Assembly: GCA_900546295.1 (NCBI GenBank)
Contig: URCK01000003.1
Coordinates: forward strand, 1-64,000
DNA from: an uncultured Eubacteriales bacterium
GTDB taxonomy: Bacteria > Bacillota > Clostridia > Oscillospirales > Oscillospiraceae
Length of the DNA stretch: 64,000 nucleotides
Direction of reading: 5' to 3'
Positions 15,894 through 24,009 of this stretch are shown here, in pieces; within the stretch, counting starts at the first letter, position 1, and every line of letters starts with the position of its first letter. The translations under genes were made by a program, and so were the position numbers. The notes below the pieces were generated by a model, which did no database searches, had not been told where the DNA came from, and saw nothing but the letters and a program-made list of their open reading frames with translations.

Positions 15894-15989
15894 TCATTCA
15901 CTGTGGCGGTAGAAACGGGAAACTGCGTGCCGGGCAGAGGTGATGAGGCGTGCGATCGGCACAGATTGTAAGAGTGCATCGTTATCCAT
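15894..15989 (-). CDS. 31-residue ORF preceding the symporter
   Basis: ATG 15989 has a near-perfect ribosome site (AAAGGAGG, 8 bases upstream) and is the first frame after the promoter at 16022-16050. The product reads MDNDALLQSVPIARLITSAR and ends in RFYRHSE. It has no membrane helix and a basic C-terminal half with many Arg and His. Its stop overlaps an in-frame ATG of the symporter. It may be a small accessory protein of the symporter or a leader peptide controlling its translation; no family is recognised. Confidence 0.55.
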   Translation of the reverse strand: MDNDALLQSVPIARLITSARHAVSRFYRHSE

Positions 15990-16021
15990 CTTCAAAACCT
16001 CCTTTGAATATCTATGCAACC

Positions 16022-16050
16022 AGTATACCAACTGTCTGCCGGACGGTCAA
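16022..16050 (-). promoter_or_regulatory. Promoter of the small ORF-symporter unit
   Basis: Minus strand: -35 TTGACC (16045-16050), 17-base spacer, -10 TATACT (16022-16027). Confidence 0.7.
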
Positions 16051-16171
16051 GGATAGCTTTGAACTTTTTGCGCACCGCTGCAACTTTGTCACACAACGCC
16101 GCGACGGATGCTCCCCGTGCGGTCCTGCCGGCGGTCCGGCCACTTTTTCAGCAAGCCGGGCGGGTTGACTA

Positions 16172-16200
16172 TTGCGCTTTGGTGAAAAACGCCGTATACT
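16172..16200 (+). promoter_or_regulatory. Promoter of the Card1-like gene
   Basis: -35 TTGCGC (16172-16177, weak), 17-base spacer, -10 TATACT (16195-16200). A better hexamer TTGACT at 16165 would have a 24-base spacer. The start codon is at 16230. Confidence 0.45.
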
Positions 16201-16229
16201 GGGGAAAACTGGGGAAAGGCGGACGGAGC

Positions 16230-17408
16230 ATGAATACATTGATCGAGTTATATGACGAGCGCGCCATTGAGAACATTCTGGCGCCGGATATGTTCCGCCC
16301 GCAGCGCATCGTCTACCTCTGTCCCGGCGAGATCGTGCGGGACCGCACGCGGCAGGAGAAGATGGCCGCCTTTTTCCGGCGGCGCGGCTGGGAGCCGGAG
16401 CTTGTTTTCCTGGAGGCAAGTTTGTTCAAGGCCGACCGCATCCTGCGCCAGCTTATCACCGTCGGTGAAAAATACCCGGACTGCGCCGTTGACGTGACCG
16501 GCGGCAGCGACGCCGCGCTCTTTGCGGCGGGGATGTTTACCGCGCAAAAGGGCGTGCCCGCCTTTACCTATTCCCGAAAAAAGAACCGTTTTTACGACAT
16601 TTCCGGCGCACCCTTCGCAGATGATCTGTGCTGCGACCTTCTGTATTCCATCGAGGACTTTTTCCTCATGGCGGGCGGAACGCTGCTCCCCGGACGGGTG
16701 GATAACCATGTGCTTTCCCGCTATCTTTCGGATTTTGATCCGTTTTTCGACTGCTTCCTGCACTTTCGGCGGGAATGGCCGAATATCATTTCCTATATTC
16801 AGCGGGTGTCGCCCTCGGAATACGGGCAGATCCCGCCCCTTGCCGTTGCGGGCGGCTACACCGTGAAGGGCGAGCACGGGACGCGCAACACCGCCAACGA
16901 AGAAGCGCTCTATGCACTCGAGCGCCTTGGTTTTATTTGCGATCTTTCAATTGTGCCCGGCGAGCGGGTGTCCTTCCGCTTCCGCGACCTCAACACCAGA
17001 GCGTGGCTGCGGGATGTGGGGAGCGTTCTGGAGCTTTATACCTACAAGGCCTGTCTCGACTCCGGCATCTTCCACGATGTCATCAGCAGCGCCGTGGTGC
17101 GCTGGGACGATGTGCTGGGTCATAGCAGCGTTTCCAACGAGATCGACGTGATGGCGGCGCGGGGCGTGATCCCGCTCTTTCTCAGCTGCAAGGCCTGCGA
17201 CATCCGCACCGAGGCGCTCAACGAGCTTGCTATCCTGCGCGATCGCTTCGGCGGCAAGGGCGCCAAGGCGGTCATCGTCACGACCGAGCCCTGCCACGCA
17301 GCTGCCCGCCACCGCGCCGCGCAGCTGGGCATTGCGGTCATCGACCTGGAGGAACTTAAGACGGGCCAGCTTGTACACCGGCTGAAGGTGATCATGAAAG
17401 CAGAATAA
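16230..17408 (+). CDS. Card1/Can2-like (DUF1887) CARF-domain nuclease, stand-alone
   Basis: The 392-residue protein has the DUF1887 layout: an N-terminal CARF Rossmann-like domain (about 1-150) and a C-terminal PD-(D/E)xK nuclease-like domain (about 215-390). The CARF ligand loop is visible as DVTGGSDAALFAAG (88-101). Nuclease residues are Glu268 in LELYTYKA, Asp306 in NEIDVM and Lys321 in FLSCKAC; the position usually given as Glu in ExK is Ser319. Characterised Card1/Can2 proteins cleave DNA and RNA when cyclic tetra-adenylate from type III CRISPR binds the CARF domain. No CRISPR array, Cas10 or ring nuclease is present here. ATG 16230 was chosen because it begins the family-typical MNTLIELYDE; the open frame extends further upstream without support. 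Confidence 0.82.
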   Translation: MNTLIELYDERAIENILAPDMFRPQRIVYLCPGEIVRDRTRQEKMAAFFRRRGWEPELVFLEASLFKADRILRQLITVGEKYPDCAVDVTGGSDAALFAAGMFTAQKGVPAFTYSRKKNRFYDISGAPFADDLCCDLLYSIEDFFLMAGGTLLPGRVDNHVLSRYLSDFDPFFDCFLHFRREWPNIISYIQRVSPSEYGQIPPLAVAGGYTVKGEHGTRNTANEEALYALERLGFICDLSIVPGERVSFRFRDLNTRAWLRDVGSVLELYTYKACLDSGIFHDVISSAVVRWDDVLGHSSVSNEIDVMAARGVIPLFLSCKACDIRTEALNELAILRDRFGGKGAKAVIVTTEPCHAAARHRAAQLGIAVIDLEELKTGQLVHRLKVIMKAE

Positions 17409-17450
17409 AGAACATACGGAGGGTCAGGAGACCCTCCGTATTGTTCTTTT
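17408..17450. terminator. Bidirectional terminator behind the Card1-like gene
   Basis: TACGGAGGGTC pairs with GACCCTCCGTA around AGGA (17415-17440); the stem can extend with AAGAACA/TGTTCTT. Rightward it is followed by TTGTTCTTTTG. Confidence 0.75.
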
Positions 17451-17542
17451 GATTTCAATTAGCCGTAGGCGCGGACGAAGGCGGTGCTGCTTCATATCTT
17501 TCCTCCTTGTCTGTGACCGTTGGTGGATGCGGGTGAGAAGAT

Positions 17543-18067
17543 TTATTCTTCCTTTGCAGAAGCGGATTCTTCCTTTCTTCCCTCCTCCGCGAGATGCTTT
17601 TCGAGCGCGGACTCGCGGGCGAGAATGGCGTTTACCTTGTCGTAGAGGTCTTCGATCATGATCTCCGTTTTGAGGTTGACCTTATAATCGTTCTCCGCGC
17701 GGCGGCGGTCCTTTTCCTCCTGCCGGTTCTGGCTCATCATGATGAGCGGCGCTTGAATGGCCGCGACGCACGAGAGCACGAGGTTCAGCAGAATGAAAGG
17801 AAAGGGGTCGAACGCCTTTGCCGCGAGCAGCGTGTTGATGAGCATCCAGAGGATCAGTACGCCGGTGAAGGCGAAGATGAACGCCCAGCTGCCCGCGAAT
17901 TTGGCAATGGCGTCCGCCGCCCGCTGGCCAATGGTGTATCTTTCCTTTTCGCCTGCGAGATTTTCGGAAATTTTGCTGTTCGCCAGCAGGTTCAGCACCT
18001 CTTCATCCGTCATGTCGTGGCGGATATCCTTGAGGACTTCTCTCAAAAGCTTTCTGTTTTCTTTCAT
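17543..18067 (-). CDS. DUF1003 family membrane protein
   Basis: The 174-residue protein fits DUF1003: a soluble N-terminus, then GQRAADAIAKFAGSWAFI leading into two hydrophobic helices (about 60-82 and 90-112) joined by a short loop with FDPFPFILLN. IMMSQNRQEEKDR follows, and then a charged coiled-coil-like C-terminus. The function of the family is not established. A GC-rich perfect hairpin (18089-18110) lies between it and the PucR-type regulator upstream on the same strand, 44 bases away, so they may be partly co-transcribed. AAAGGATGATAAT precedes the ATG. Confidence 0.82.
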   Translation of the reverse strand: MKENRKLLREVLKDIRHDMTDEEVLNLLANSKISENLAGEKERYTIGQRAADAIAKFAGSWAFIFAFTGVLILWMLINTLLAAKAFDPFPFILLNLVLSCVAAIQAPLIMMSQNRQEEKDRRRAENDYKVNLKTEIMIEDLYDKVNAILARESALEKHLAEEGRKEESASAKEE

Positions 18068-18111
18068 ATTATCATCCTTTTCTATCTGACCGGCGCGATC
18101 GCGCGCCGGTT

Positions 18112-19341
18112 TTATGCTTCGTTTTTCGGCGCGCGCAGGAAAAAGTCCGGCCCTTTGCTCTCAAACAGAATGAGCGACGCGCCGAGCAGCAGGTCTGCGT
18201 GCAGGGACGGTTCCTCCAGCGGAATCGCGAAATCCTCCTGCAATCTGCGGATGCGGTAGAGCACGGTGTTGCGGTGGGTGTAGAGCGCGTCGCTGGTTTG
18301 TTTCAGTGAATGGCAGCAGATGAGGTAGTGATAGAGCGTTTCGCAGTACTGCGTGCCCTTTTCGCGGTCGTGAACGGCAAGGCGGCGAAGCTCCGGCGAA
18401 ACAAGGTCGCTCCGGCCCTCCAGATTTTTTAGCAGCAGCGGTGTGCGCAGCTGCTGCGCCGAGCAGACGGCTTCGCCGTGGAAGCGCGCATCCTTCATCA
18501 GCTCCAATGCCTCGCGCGCCGTGCGATAGAGCTGCGGGAGGGTGAAAAGGTCGTCGATCGGCGCAGAGATGAGGATCTTGAGCTGAAATTCCTCCGCAAG
18601 CTCGGAAAAGATGTCGCTATCCCCCTCTCGATGCAGGAAGAGGAAAACGTCACCCTTATATAAAAAGGGGTGGCTGTCGGGGATCTGCGCTTCCAGCTCC
18701 TCCTTTAAGTGCCGCTTTCCCATGTAAGCGCTGTGGTAGGTCTCAAGGTCGATGAGGGCGAAGGCGCACGGGTGAAAGTCCGCAAGGTAGGTGCCGGAGG
18801 CCTGAAGCTGAAAATACGCGGCGGAGGAAAATCCGCCGTCCAGCAGGTGCATGAGAATGTCCTCCGCCGTTTCAAAGGGCTTGTCCTGATGGCTCGCCTC
18901 CACAAACAGCTGCTTGGAGAGGATGTGCTCCACCAGCTCCCAGGTCTGCGGCGGGATATTTTCCAAGTGCCCGTCCGTATCTACGCAGATGAGGCAGCCG
19001 AGGCGCACGCCCGCGCTGATAAGCGGCGCAAAACGCCGCCGATAGGGGCTATCCGCCAGCTGGACATAGTCCGCCCAACCGGCTGTGAGCATTGGGTTTC
19101 TGCTGATGATCGCGCCGGCCTCGTAGGAGATCTCGCCGCGGCGCACGGCGGTTTCGAAGAGCGCATCGGAAAAGCCGAGCGGCAGGTAATGCGCCGCAAT
19201 ATGAAAGGTGTCGTCCAGCACCAGAAGCGGGCAGCCCAGCAGTTCCCCTGTGCTCAGCGCTAACTGCCGGAGATCATCCTGCGAAAAGAACTCCTCCAGC
19301 AGAGCCTCTGCATTGCACGACTCCCAGCGTTTTTCCTCCAT
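18112..19341 (-). CDS. PucR/CdaR-type helix-turn-helix regulator
   Basis: A 409-residue regulator. The N-terminal ~150 residues resemble a GAF/PAS-like sensor (SAGVRLGCLICVDTDGH), the middle (about 160-290) resembles a GGDEF-like PucR domain, and the C-terminus carries the PucR helix-turn-helix: SLKQTSDALYTHRNTVLYRI (about 352-371), with RIRRLQEDF after it. Such proteins control purine, sugar-acid or amino-acid catabolic genes; no obvious target adjoins, except DUF1003 downstream. It has its own promoter and a palindrome CTTGTGC/GCACAAG (19362-19380) between promoter and start, a possible operator. Confidence 0.85.
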   Translation of the reverse strand: MEEKRWESCNAEALLEEFFSQDDLRQLALSTGELLGCPLLVLDDTFHIAAHYLPLGFSDALFETAVRRGEISYEAGAIISRNPMLTAGWADYVQLADSPYRRRFAPLISAGVRLGCLICVDTDGHLENIPPQTWELVEHILSKQLFVEASHQDKPFETAEDILMHLLDGGFSSAAYFQLQASGTYLADFHPCAFALIDLETYHSAYMGKRHLKEELEAQIPDSHPFLYKGDVFLFLHREGDSDIFSELAEEFQLKILISAPIDDLFTLPQLYRTAREALELMKDARFHGEAVCSAQQLRTPLLLKNLEGRSDLVSPELRRLAVHDREKGTQYCETLYHYLICCHSLKQTSDALYTHRNTVLYRIRRLQEDFAIPLEEPSLHADLLLGASLILFESKGPDFFLRAPKNEA

Positions 19342-19392
19342 GGTCCGCCTCCTTCTTCGGCTTGTGCATTCGGCACAAGTCGTTTTTTCTTT

Positions 19393-19421
19393 ATTGTATC
19401 GGCAGCTTCTTGTTTTTGCAA
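19393..19421 (-). promoter_or_regulatory. Promoter of the PucR-type regulator
   Basis: Minus strand: -35 TTGCAA (19416-19421), 17-base spacer, -10 TACAAT (19393-19398). Confidence 0.6.
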
Positions 19422-19967
19422 GAGGAAAAGAAAGAAGATGCGGTTATGAGTACAAAGTCCATGCGTATGCTGTGTTATGATTCTGCTATGCTTTTTCACA
19501 AAAGAGTATCGAAAAGATTAAGCTTGTACCGCCTCTATTGCGCGCATAGAAGAAAACAAGGTAGATTGTGTTCAGAACGAGTTCTTTGCACTGCTGATAA
19601 GCGACAGACGAGCTGTGCGTCCGCCGCGCCTTCTCGCATCACTTTTCCTTTGTGATATGGCATCGAACCTGCTTGATTTTATGGTATCCGGCTGTCACCT
19701 ATTGATGTTCACTGCGGACCGTTCCGCGGCCGCGCGAATTGTGGGCATCCGCATCAATGTTTCCCTCCGTCAGCCGAAGCGCCATGCGCTGCAATATGCG
19801 GATGTGCTGACGCACGATATTGAGCTTTTGGATCTTTGAGCAGCGGGCGCGTATGCAGAAAGCAACACTAAAAGCGGATAGATGCTCGATTCGCCCATCA
19901 GCGCTCGGGACAAAAATCGCGCAGGCAAAACGAACACAAAAAGCACTTTTCTGACAAGTTTGTATGG
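19422..19967. other. Gene-free stretch, partly AT-richer
   Basis: No credible gene, RNA or repeat was found. Composition between about 19380 and 19600 is clearly less GC-rich than the flanks. Short frames on both strands (19615-19839 plus; 19699-20100 minus) have no ribosome site or recognisable motif and the minus one runs under the HTH-AbrB gene. It may be a decayed gene. Confidence 0.4.
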
Positions 19968-19996
19968 TGGAAACTTTCCTTTTCGCGCCGTATAAT
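19968..19996 (+). promoter_or_regulatory. Promoter of the HTH-AbrB regulator
   Basis: -35 TGGAAA (19968-19973), 17-base spacer, perfect -10 TATAAT (19991-19996). Start codon at 20024. Confidence 0.55.
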
Positions 19997-20023
19997 GATG
20001 ACACAGACAAGGAGGTGGTCAAT

Positions 20024-20461
20024 ATGCTGGCAGAGAATCTGGCGCTCCTACGAAACATCCGCGGCATGACGCAGGAGGAGGTGGCGGAGGTTATCGGCAT
20101 CTCACGCCAGTCCTACTCCAAGTGGGAGCAGGGCGAAACGATCCCCGACATTGAAAAATGCGCCCGGCTGGCAGAGTACTACGGGGTCTCCATCGACTCC
20201 CTCGTCCATCAGGATGAAGAGATCGGCAAGGTACGGGTGGCGCCCGCCCCGATGGGCAAGCACCTGTGGGGAACGGTGGCGATGGGCGCCAAGGGGCAGA
20301 TCGTCATCCCCAAGGCCGCGCGGGACACCTTCCGCCTGAGCGAAGGCGACCGCCTGGTCGTCCTCGGCGACGAAGAGCAGGGCATCGCGCCCATCAAGGC
20401 AGAGGTCTTTGAGGAGCGAATGCAGGAGGCCTTGCGTGCAGGTCAGAAATCCAACGAATAA
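20024..20461 (+). CDS. HTH-XRE plus AbrB-like two-domain regulator
   Basis: This 145-residue protein joins two DNA-binding modules. Residues 1-62 are an XRE helix-turn-helix (MTQEEVAEVIGISRQSYSKW). Residues about 80-125 are a SpoVT/AbrB swapped-hairpin domain (MGAKGQIVIPKAARDTFRLS followed by EGDRLVVLGD). AbrB-type proteins are transition-state regulators in Firmicutes, and this fusion is seen in Clostridia. ATG 20024 has AAGGAGG 8 bases upstream. The zinc-ribbon gene follows after 14 bases, probably in the same transcript. Confidence 0.88.
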   Translation: MLAENLALLRNIRGMTQEEVAEVIGISRQSYSKWEQGETIPDIEKCARLAEYYGVSIDSLVHQDEEIGKVRVAPAPMGKHLWGTVAMGAKGQIVIPKAARDTFRLSEGDRLVVLGDEEQGIAPIKAEVFEERMQEALRAGQKSNE

Positions 20462-20475
20462 AAGAAGGTGCGATC

Positions 20476-20691
20476 ATGAAATGTCCAGAATGTGGAAAGG
20501 AAATGCGGGAGGGGTATCTCTTTTGCAGCAAGGACGGCGCGTTCAGTTTTGCAAACGAAGTGCCGGGCGTATTTGAAAACGCGAAGAATGCCGATGGCTT
20601 TGTGAAGATCACAGACCTCAAGGCCAGCCACCGGACGAGAGTTCCGGCCTCCATCTGCGAGGAATGCAGGACGGTCGTACTCAAGTATTGA
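20476..20691 (+). CDS. Small zinc-ribbon protein (PF20097/DUF6487-like)
   Basis: A 71-residue protein with CPECGKEM at the start and CEECRTVVLKY at the end: two CxxC pairs that would hold one zinc ion. Function is unknown. A longer relative with the same CxxCGKEM start is encoded at 59295. It follows the HTH-AbrB gene by 14 bases, with AAGAAGGTG before its ATG. Confidence 0.75.
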   Translation: MKCPECGKEMREGYLFCSKDGAFSFANEVPGVFENAKNADGFVKITDLKASHRTRVPASICEECRTVVLKY

Positions 20692-20781
20692 GCGAAGCTG
20701 CCGTTTCCAAGCGAAAAAAGTCCCCAAGCCACTTCACTCAGCCTATCTCACCATGAAGGCGTTGCTCCGGCGGGCGGGGCT

Positions 20782-21531
20782 TTACAGCGCCTCAAAATGA
20801 TATCTCGGCTTGCCAAGGCTCTTTTTGCCATACTCAATGGCCTCTGCGGGGCAATAGCAGATGCAGGCCATGCAATGGGTGCAGTCCTTGCCCCAAGAAG
20901 GTTTGCCGTCCTTGAGCGCGATGTTGTTCATCGGGCAGAGACTGACGCATTGACCGCAGCCGACGCATTTGCTGCTCGTTGTAAAGGCATTAGACTTAAC
21001 AAAAAGCGGGTAGAAGATTGGGTTCACGGCACTGCTCATGAAGCGATCGTAGAGGTTGCTGCGCGGAGAGGCAAAGTGTCGTTCAGCCCGAATGGCGGCG
21101 ATGGCGTGCTCAATACTCGGCTCGGCATTGGCTACAATTTTTCGCGCTTCGTCCGCCTGCGGCGCGTTGAACATGGCGATGTAGTTTTCCGGCATAATGA
21201 TCTGAGCGGTTCCCCTATATGCAAGGCCTTTCGCTTGACAGAGTTTACGGTTGAATTTGGCGGCGTTGCCGATCTCGCTGCCGCAGGTCATGACGAACCA
21301 TGCTTGCCTGGCATCCGGAAGATCGGTTTTGAGCAGCCAATCGCGCACAATGCGCGGGATACGCCAGGCGTAGGTGGGGGCGACGATGACGAGCCGTTCC
21401 CCGCAGGCAACAGCGGAGGTGTTGCCCATCTTGATGCGCTCGTTCATGCTCAGAAGCGTATCGCCCAGCGCGTCCGCGATACGTCTGGCGACGTATTTGC
21501 TGTTGCCGGTTCCCGAAAAGTAAAGTACCAT
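20782..21531 (-). CDS. EFR1-type flavodoxin-ferredoxin fusion
   Basis: A 249-residue redox protein. The N-terminal half is a flavodoxin domain with the FMN phosphate loop YFSGTGNSKYVA (4-15). The C-terminus (about 188-230) is a bacterial two-[4Fe-4S] ferredoxin: CVGCGQCVSLCP and CTHCMACICYCP. EFR1 proteins are common in anaerobic Firmicutes and are presumed electron carriers; the partner is unknown. It starts 14 bases after the peptide deformylase stop and is likely co-transcribed with it. Confidence 0.9.
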   Translation of the reverse strand: MVLYFSGTGNSKYVARRIADALGDTLLSMNERIKMGNTSAVACGERLVIVAPTYAWRIPRIVRDWLLKTDLPDARQAWFVMTCGSEIGNAAKFNRKLCQAKGLAYRGTAQIIMPENYIAMFNAPQADEARKIVANAEPSIEHAIAAIRAERHFASPRSNLYDRFMSSAVNPIFYPLFVKSNAFTTSSKCVGCGQCVSLCPMNNIALKDGKPSWGKDCTHCMACICYCPAEAIEYGKKSLGKPRYHFEAL

Positions 21532-21545
21532 CGCGTCCTCCTGTA

Positions 21546-21956
21546 TCAGATGATGATGCCGTCGCAGTGGTCGATCTCATGCTGAATGATCTCGGCCGTC
21601 CAGCCGGTAAAGGTTTTGAGACGAATCTGAAAGGCTTCGTTCTGCCATTGGACCTTGATGCTTTGATAGCGCTTTGCCTTCCGCGTACCGGCGAGAGACA
21701 GGCAGCCTTCCTCGGCCTCGTAGGGGCCGGATTTTTTGACAATAACGGGGTTGAACATCAGCATATCGTTACCCTCGTTGTCGAAGGCGATGATGCGCTT
21801 GTTGATGCCGATCATATTCGCTGCCATGCCGACGCAGCCCGCCCTGTGGAAACGCAGTGTGTCGAGAAGGTCCTGCGCTGCGCCGCGATCGTCCGGCGTA
21901 GCTGCCTCGGCTTTTTGAGCGAGAAAGGCCTCGTCCTTGCAGATATCACAAATCAT
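21546..21956 (-). CDS. def: Peptide deformylase-like protein
   Basis: A 136-residue metallo-hydrolase of the deformylase fold, which removes the formyl group from new N-termini. The three motifs are recognisable: GCVGMAANMIG (40-50), EEGCLSLAG (82-90, Cys85 binds metal) and QHEIDHCDG (125-133, His126, Glu127 and His130). Motif 1 has Asn47 where classical enzymes have the catalytic-site Gln, and the protein is shorter than housekeeping deformylases (about 150-170), so it may be a paralogue. ATG 21956 has AGGAGG 8 bases upstream. Confidence 0.8.
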   Translation of the reverse strand: MICDICKDEAFLAQKAEAATPDDRGAAQDLLDTLRFHRAGCVGMAANMIGINKRIIAFDNEGNDMLMFNPVIVKKSGPYEAEEGCLSLAGTRKAKRYQSIKVQWQNEAFQIRLKTFTGWTAEIIQHEIDHCDGIII

Positions 21957-22001
21957 AGTAGTCCTCCTGTGCGCTCCGCTTCGGGGGGGAGCGATGATCT
22001 G

Positions 22002-22029
22002 ATTATACCGCATTTTGCGGCTTTGACAA
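22002..22029 (-). promoter_or_regulatory. Promoter of the def-EFR1 unit
   Basis: Minus strand: -35 TTGTCA (22024-22029), 16-base spacer, perfect -10 TATAAT (22002-22007). Confidence 0.65.
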
Positions 22030-22448
22030 GACACATCGTTTATCTCGGGAGCGCAGAGCGCCCCACCGATTTTGCCTCCGCCGCGATCTCGCGCTGCGGT
22101 ATTTCTCAGGGCACAGACCTTGTGAAGCAGGGCGGCACCAAGAGCCTCAAGGGGCTGAAAAAGGCACTTTTCACCAAGGCTGCGCACTGGGTCTTTGAAA
22201 TGGACGTGGTGGAGAGCACGGACAATACTCTGTATCTCGACTTCCACTACTGCCCGCTTGTAAAGGCATGGCAGAAGGCGGGATGCAGCGATGCGGAGAT
22301 CGCAAGGCTCTGCGATATCGCCATGTGCGGCGACCACGGCATCGGCAAGTGCTTTGACGCGCGGCTGGAGCTGCCCAAGGCCATCGCCAAGGGCGACGAT
22401 GTCTGCGCTCTGCGCTACATCAAGTCGAGCGATGGGCAGGGGGGAGAA
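22023..22448 (+). pseudogene. Remnant of an L-2-amino-thiazoline-4-carboxylate hydrolase-like gene
   Basis: A plus-strand frame reads KQGGTKSLKGLKKALFTKAA, then FEMDVVESTDNTLYLDFHYC, then CDIAMCGDHGIGKCFD. These match the C-terminal half of the ATC hydrolase family (PF14196), including its conserved Cys and His. About 140 of the usual 200 or more residues are present. There is no start codon or ribosome site: the left end runs into the divergent def promoter. The frame also continues past the expected C-terminus into unrelated sequence. A truncated, decayed copy is the simplest reading. Confidence 0.65.
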
Positions 22449-22542
22449 ATGAGGAAGGTAGACAACTCCCTGATCGTAGCGTTCTGCTTCGCCTTTTTTT
22501 CTGAAAATGCGGCGGGAAGGGGAACACTTTACATTCTAAGGC

Positions 22543-22581
22543 AGCCGAATCTGCACGAAATCTTGCAGATTCGGCTTTTTT
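22543..22581 (+). terminator. Terminator behind the ATC hydrolase remnant
   Basis: A 13-bp perfect stem AGCCGAATCTGCA/TGCAGATTCGGCT (22543-22555 with 22564-22576) followed by six T residues. Confidence 0.85.
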
Positions 22582-22636
22582 AATCCGAATTCGACGATAT
22601 TCTTAAAAATGAACGGCACAAAATTGCCTGAAAAGA

Positions 22637-22665
22637 TTGCAGGAATCCGTCGACGGGAATATAAT
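22637..22665 (+). promoter_or_regulatory. Promoter of the folate operon
   Basis: -35 TTGCAG (22637-22642), 17-base spacer, perfect -10 TATAAT (22660-22665). A short leader hairpin CGGAGACGG...CCGTCTCCG (about 22681-22702) precedes the ribosome site. No tetrahydrofolate riboswitch is present. Confidence 0.65.
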
Positions 22666-22715
22666 ACATCCCGACTACATTCGGAGACGGCTGACCGTCT
22701 CCGGTAAGGAGCAGT

Positions 22716-23999
22716 ATGAATTACATAGAAGCAAGAGTATATTTGGACGAAGTTTCCAAATACGGAAGTGTGCTTGGCTTGGAGAGCATGAGAGAACTGC
22801 TGCGTCGTCTGGGCGATCCTCAGAACGAGTTGAAGTTCATCCACATTTCCGGTACCAACGGAAAAGGATCGGTTCTGGCGTATCTTTCCACGATCCTGAC
22901 CGGTGCGGGCTACCGTACCGGTCGTTACATCTCTCCCACGCTGTTTTCCTACCGGGAGCGCATTCAGGTGGACGGGGAGTACATCGAAAAAGAGTCGCTC
23001 GCCCGCCATGTGACGGCCATTGCCGCCGCTGCCGAGGAGATGCAGAAGGCGGGCCTTCCCAGCCCCACCGCCTTCGAGATGGAGACCGCGCTGGCGTTTC
23101 TCTATTTCAAGGAAAAGCGCTGCGACATCGTGACGCTGGAAGTGGGCTGCGGCGGCCTTCTGGACGCCACCAACGTTATCACCACCACAGTGATGGAGGT
23201 CATCGCCTCCATCAGTATGGACCACACCGACCTTCTGGGCGATACGCTCGCTAAGATCGCCGCGCAGAAGGCGGGTATCATCAAGCCGGATACGCTGGTC
23301 GTTTCCGCCCGGCAGCAGGAGGAAGCCATGCAGGTCATCGAGGATACCTGCAAAGAGAAGCACTGCGCGCTGCAAGCGGTGGACGAGAGCAAGATATCCG
23401 ACGTGCGCTGCGGCGCGGAGGGGCAGACCTTCTCCTATAAAGCATGGGAGAATGTCACCATCTCGCTTGCGGGCAGCTATCAGATCAAAAATGCCGCCCT
23501 TGCGCTCGAGGGTGTGGAAGCGCTGCGTCAGCTTGGCTACGCGCTCTCCGATCAGCAGGTGCGCGAGGGAATGGCGCACACCGTCTGGCGCGGCCGCTTC
23601 ACCACGCTGCGCCGCGATCCCACGGTCATCATCGACGGGGCGCACAACCCCGCCGCGGCCCGCGAGCTGAAGGACTCTCTGGAGCGCTACTTCCCCGGCA
23701 AGACGCTCTATTACGTCATGGGGATGTTCAAGGACAAGGACTATGCGCAGGTCATCGACCTGACCGCGCCCCTTGCAAGGCACATTATTACCGTGGAGAC
23801 CCCCGGCAATCCCCGCGCCCTGCCCGCCCGCGAGCTGGCAGAGGCGGTAGCAAGGGTGAACCCGAGCGTTGAGTGGGCCGACAGTGTGGCCCACGGCGTC
23901 GAAAGGGCGCTTGCAATGGCCGGAAAAGAAGATGCAGTGATCGTCTTCGGTTCCTTGTCCTTCCTGGGCGAGGCTGCGGACGCAGTGAATGGAAAGTGA
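22716..23999 (+). CDS. folC: Bifunctional folylpolyglutamate synthase/dihydrofolate synthase
   Basis: A 427-residue Mur-ligase-family enzyme that adds glutamate to dihydropteroate and to folates using ATP. The P-loop is [15 protein letters not shown] (about 43-57), the conserved GLLDATNVI segment follows (about 147-155), and [10 protein letters not shown] (about 306-315) is the family signature in the C-terminal domain. Length is typical. It opens the operon folC-folE-HD-folP-folBK, with GGAGCA before the ATG and its own promoter. folE starts 10 bases after its stop. Confidence 0.93.
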   Translation: MNYIEARVYLDEVSKYGSVLGLESMRELLRRLGDPQNELKFIHISGTNGKGSVLAYLSTILTGAGYRTGRYISPTLFSYRERIQVDGEYIEKESLARHVTAIAAAAEEMQKAGLPSPTAFEMETALAFLYFKEKRCDIVTLEVGCGGLLDATNVITTTVMEVIASISMDHTDLLGDTLAKIAAQKAGIIKPDTLVVSARQQEEAMQVIEDTCKEKHCALQAVDESKISDVRCGAEGQTFSYKAWENVTISLAGSYQIKNAALALEGVEALRQLGYALSDQQVREGMAHTVWRGRFTTLRRDPTVIIDGAHNPAAARELKDSLERYFPGKTLYYVMGMFKDKDYAQVIDLTAPLARHIITVETPGNPRALPARELAEAVARVNPSVEWADSVAHGVERALAMAGKEDAVIVFGSLSFLGEAADAVNGK

Positions 24000-24009
24000 G
24001 GCGCGGAGC

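Noticed and set aside
17424..17495. A 23-codon minus-strand ORF with AAGGAGG upstream (MKQHRLRPRLRLIEIKRTIR...)
   Set aside because: It runs into the terminator stem of the Card1-like gene and the peptide has no family features; the ribosome site may be chance.
15990..17560. CRISPR array near the Card1-like gene
   Set aside because: No spaced direct repeats were found around it or elsewhere in the window.
19699..20100. A 133-codon minus-strand frame before and under the HTH-AbrB gene
   Set aside because: It overlaps the real gene's promoter and N-terminal coding part and has no ribosome site.
22600..22715. Tetrahydrofolate riboswitch ahead of folC
   Set aside because: The leader is about 45 bases with one small hairpin and lacks the conserved riboswitch segments.
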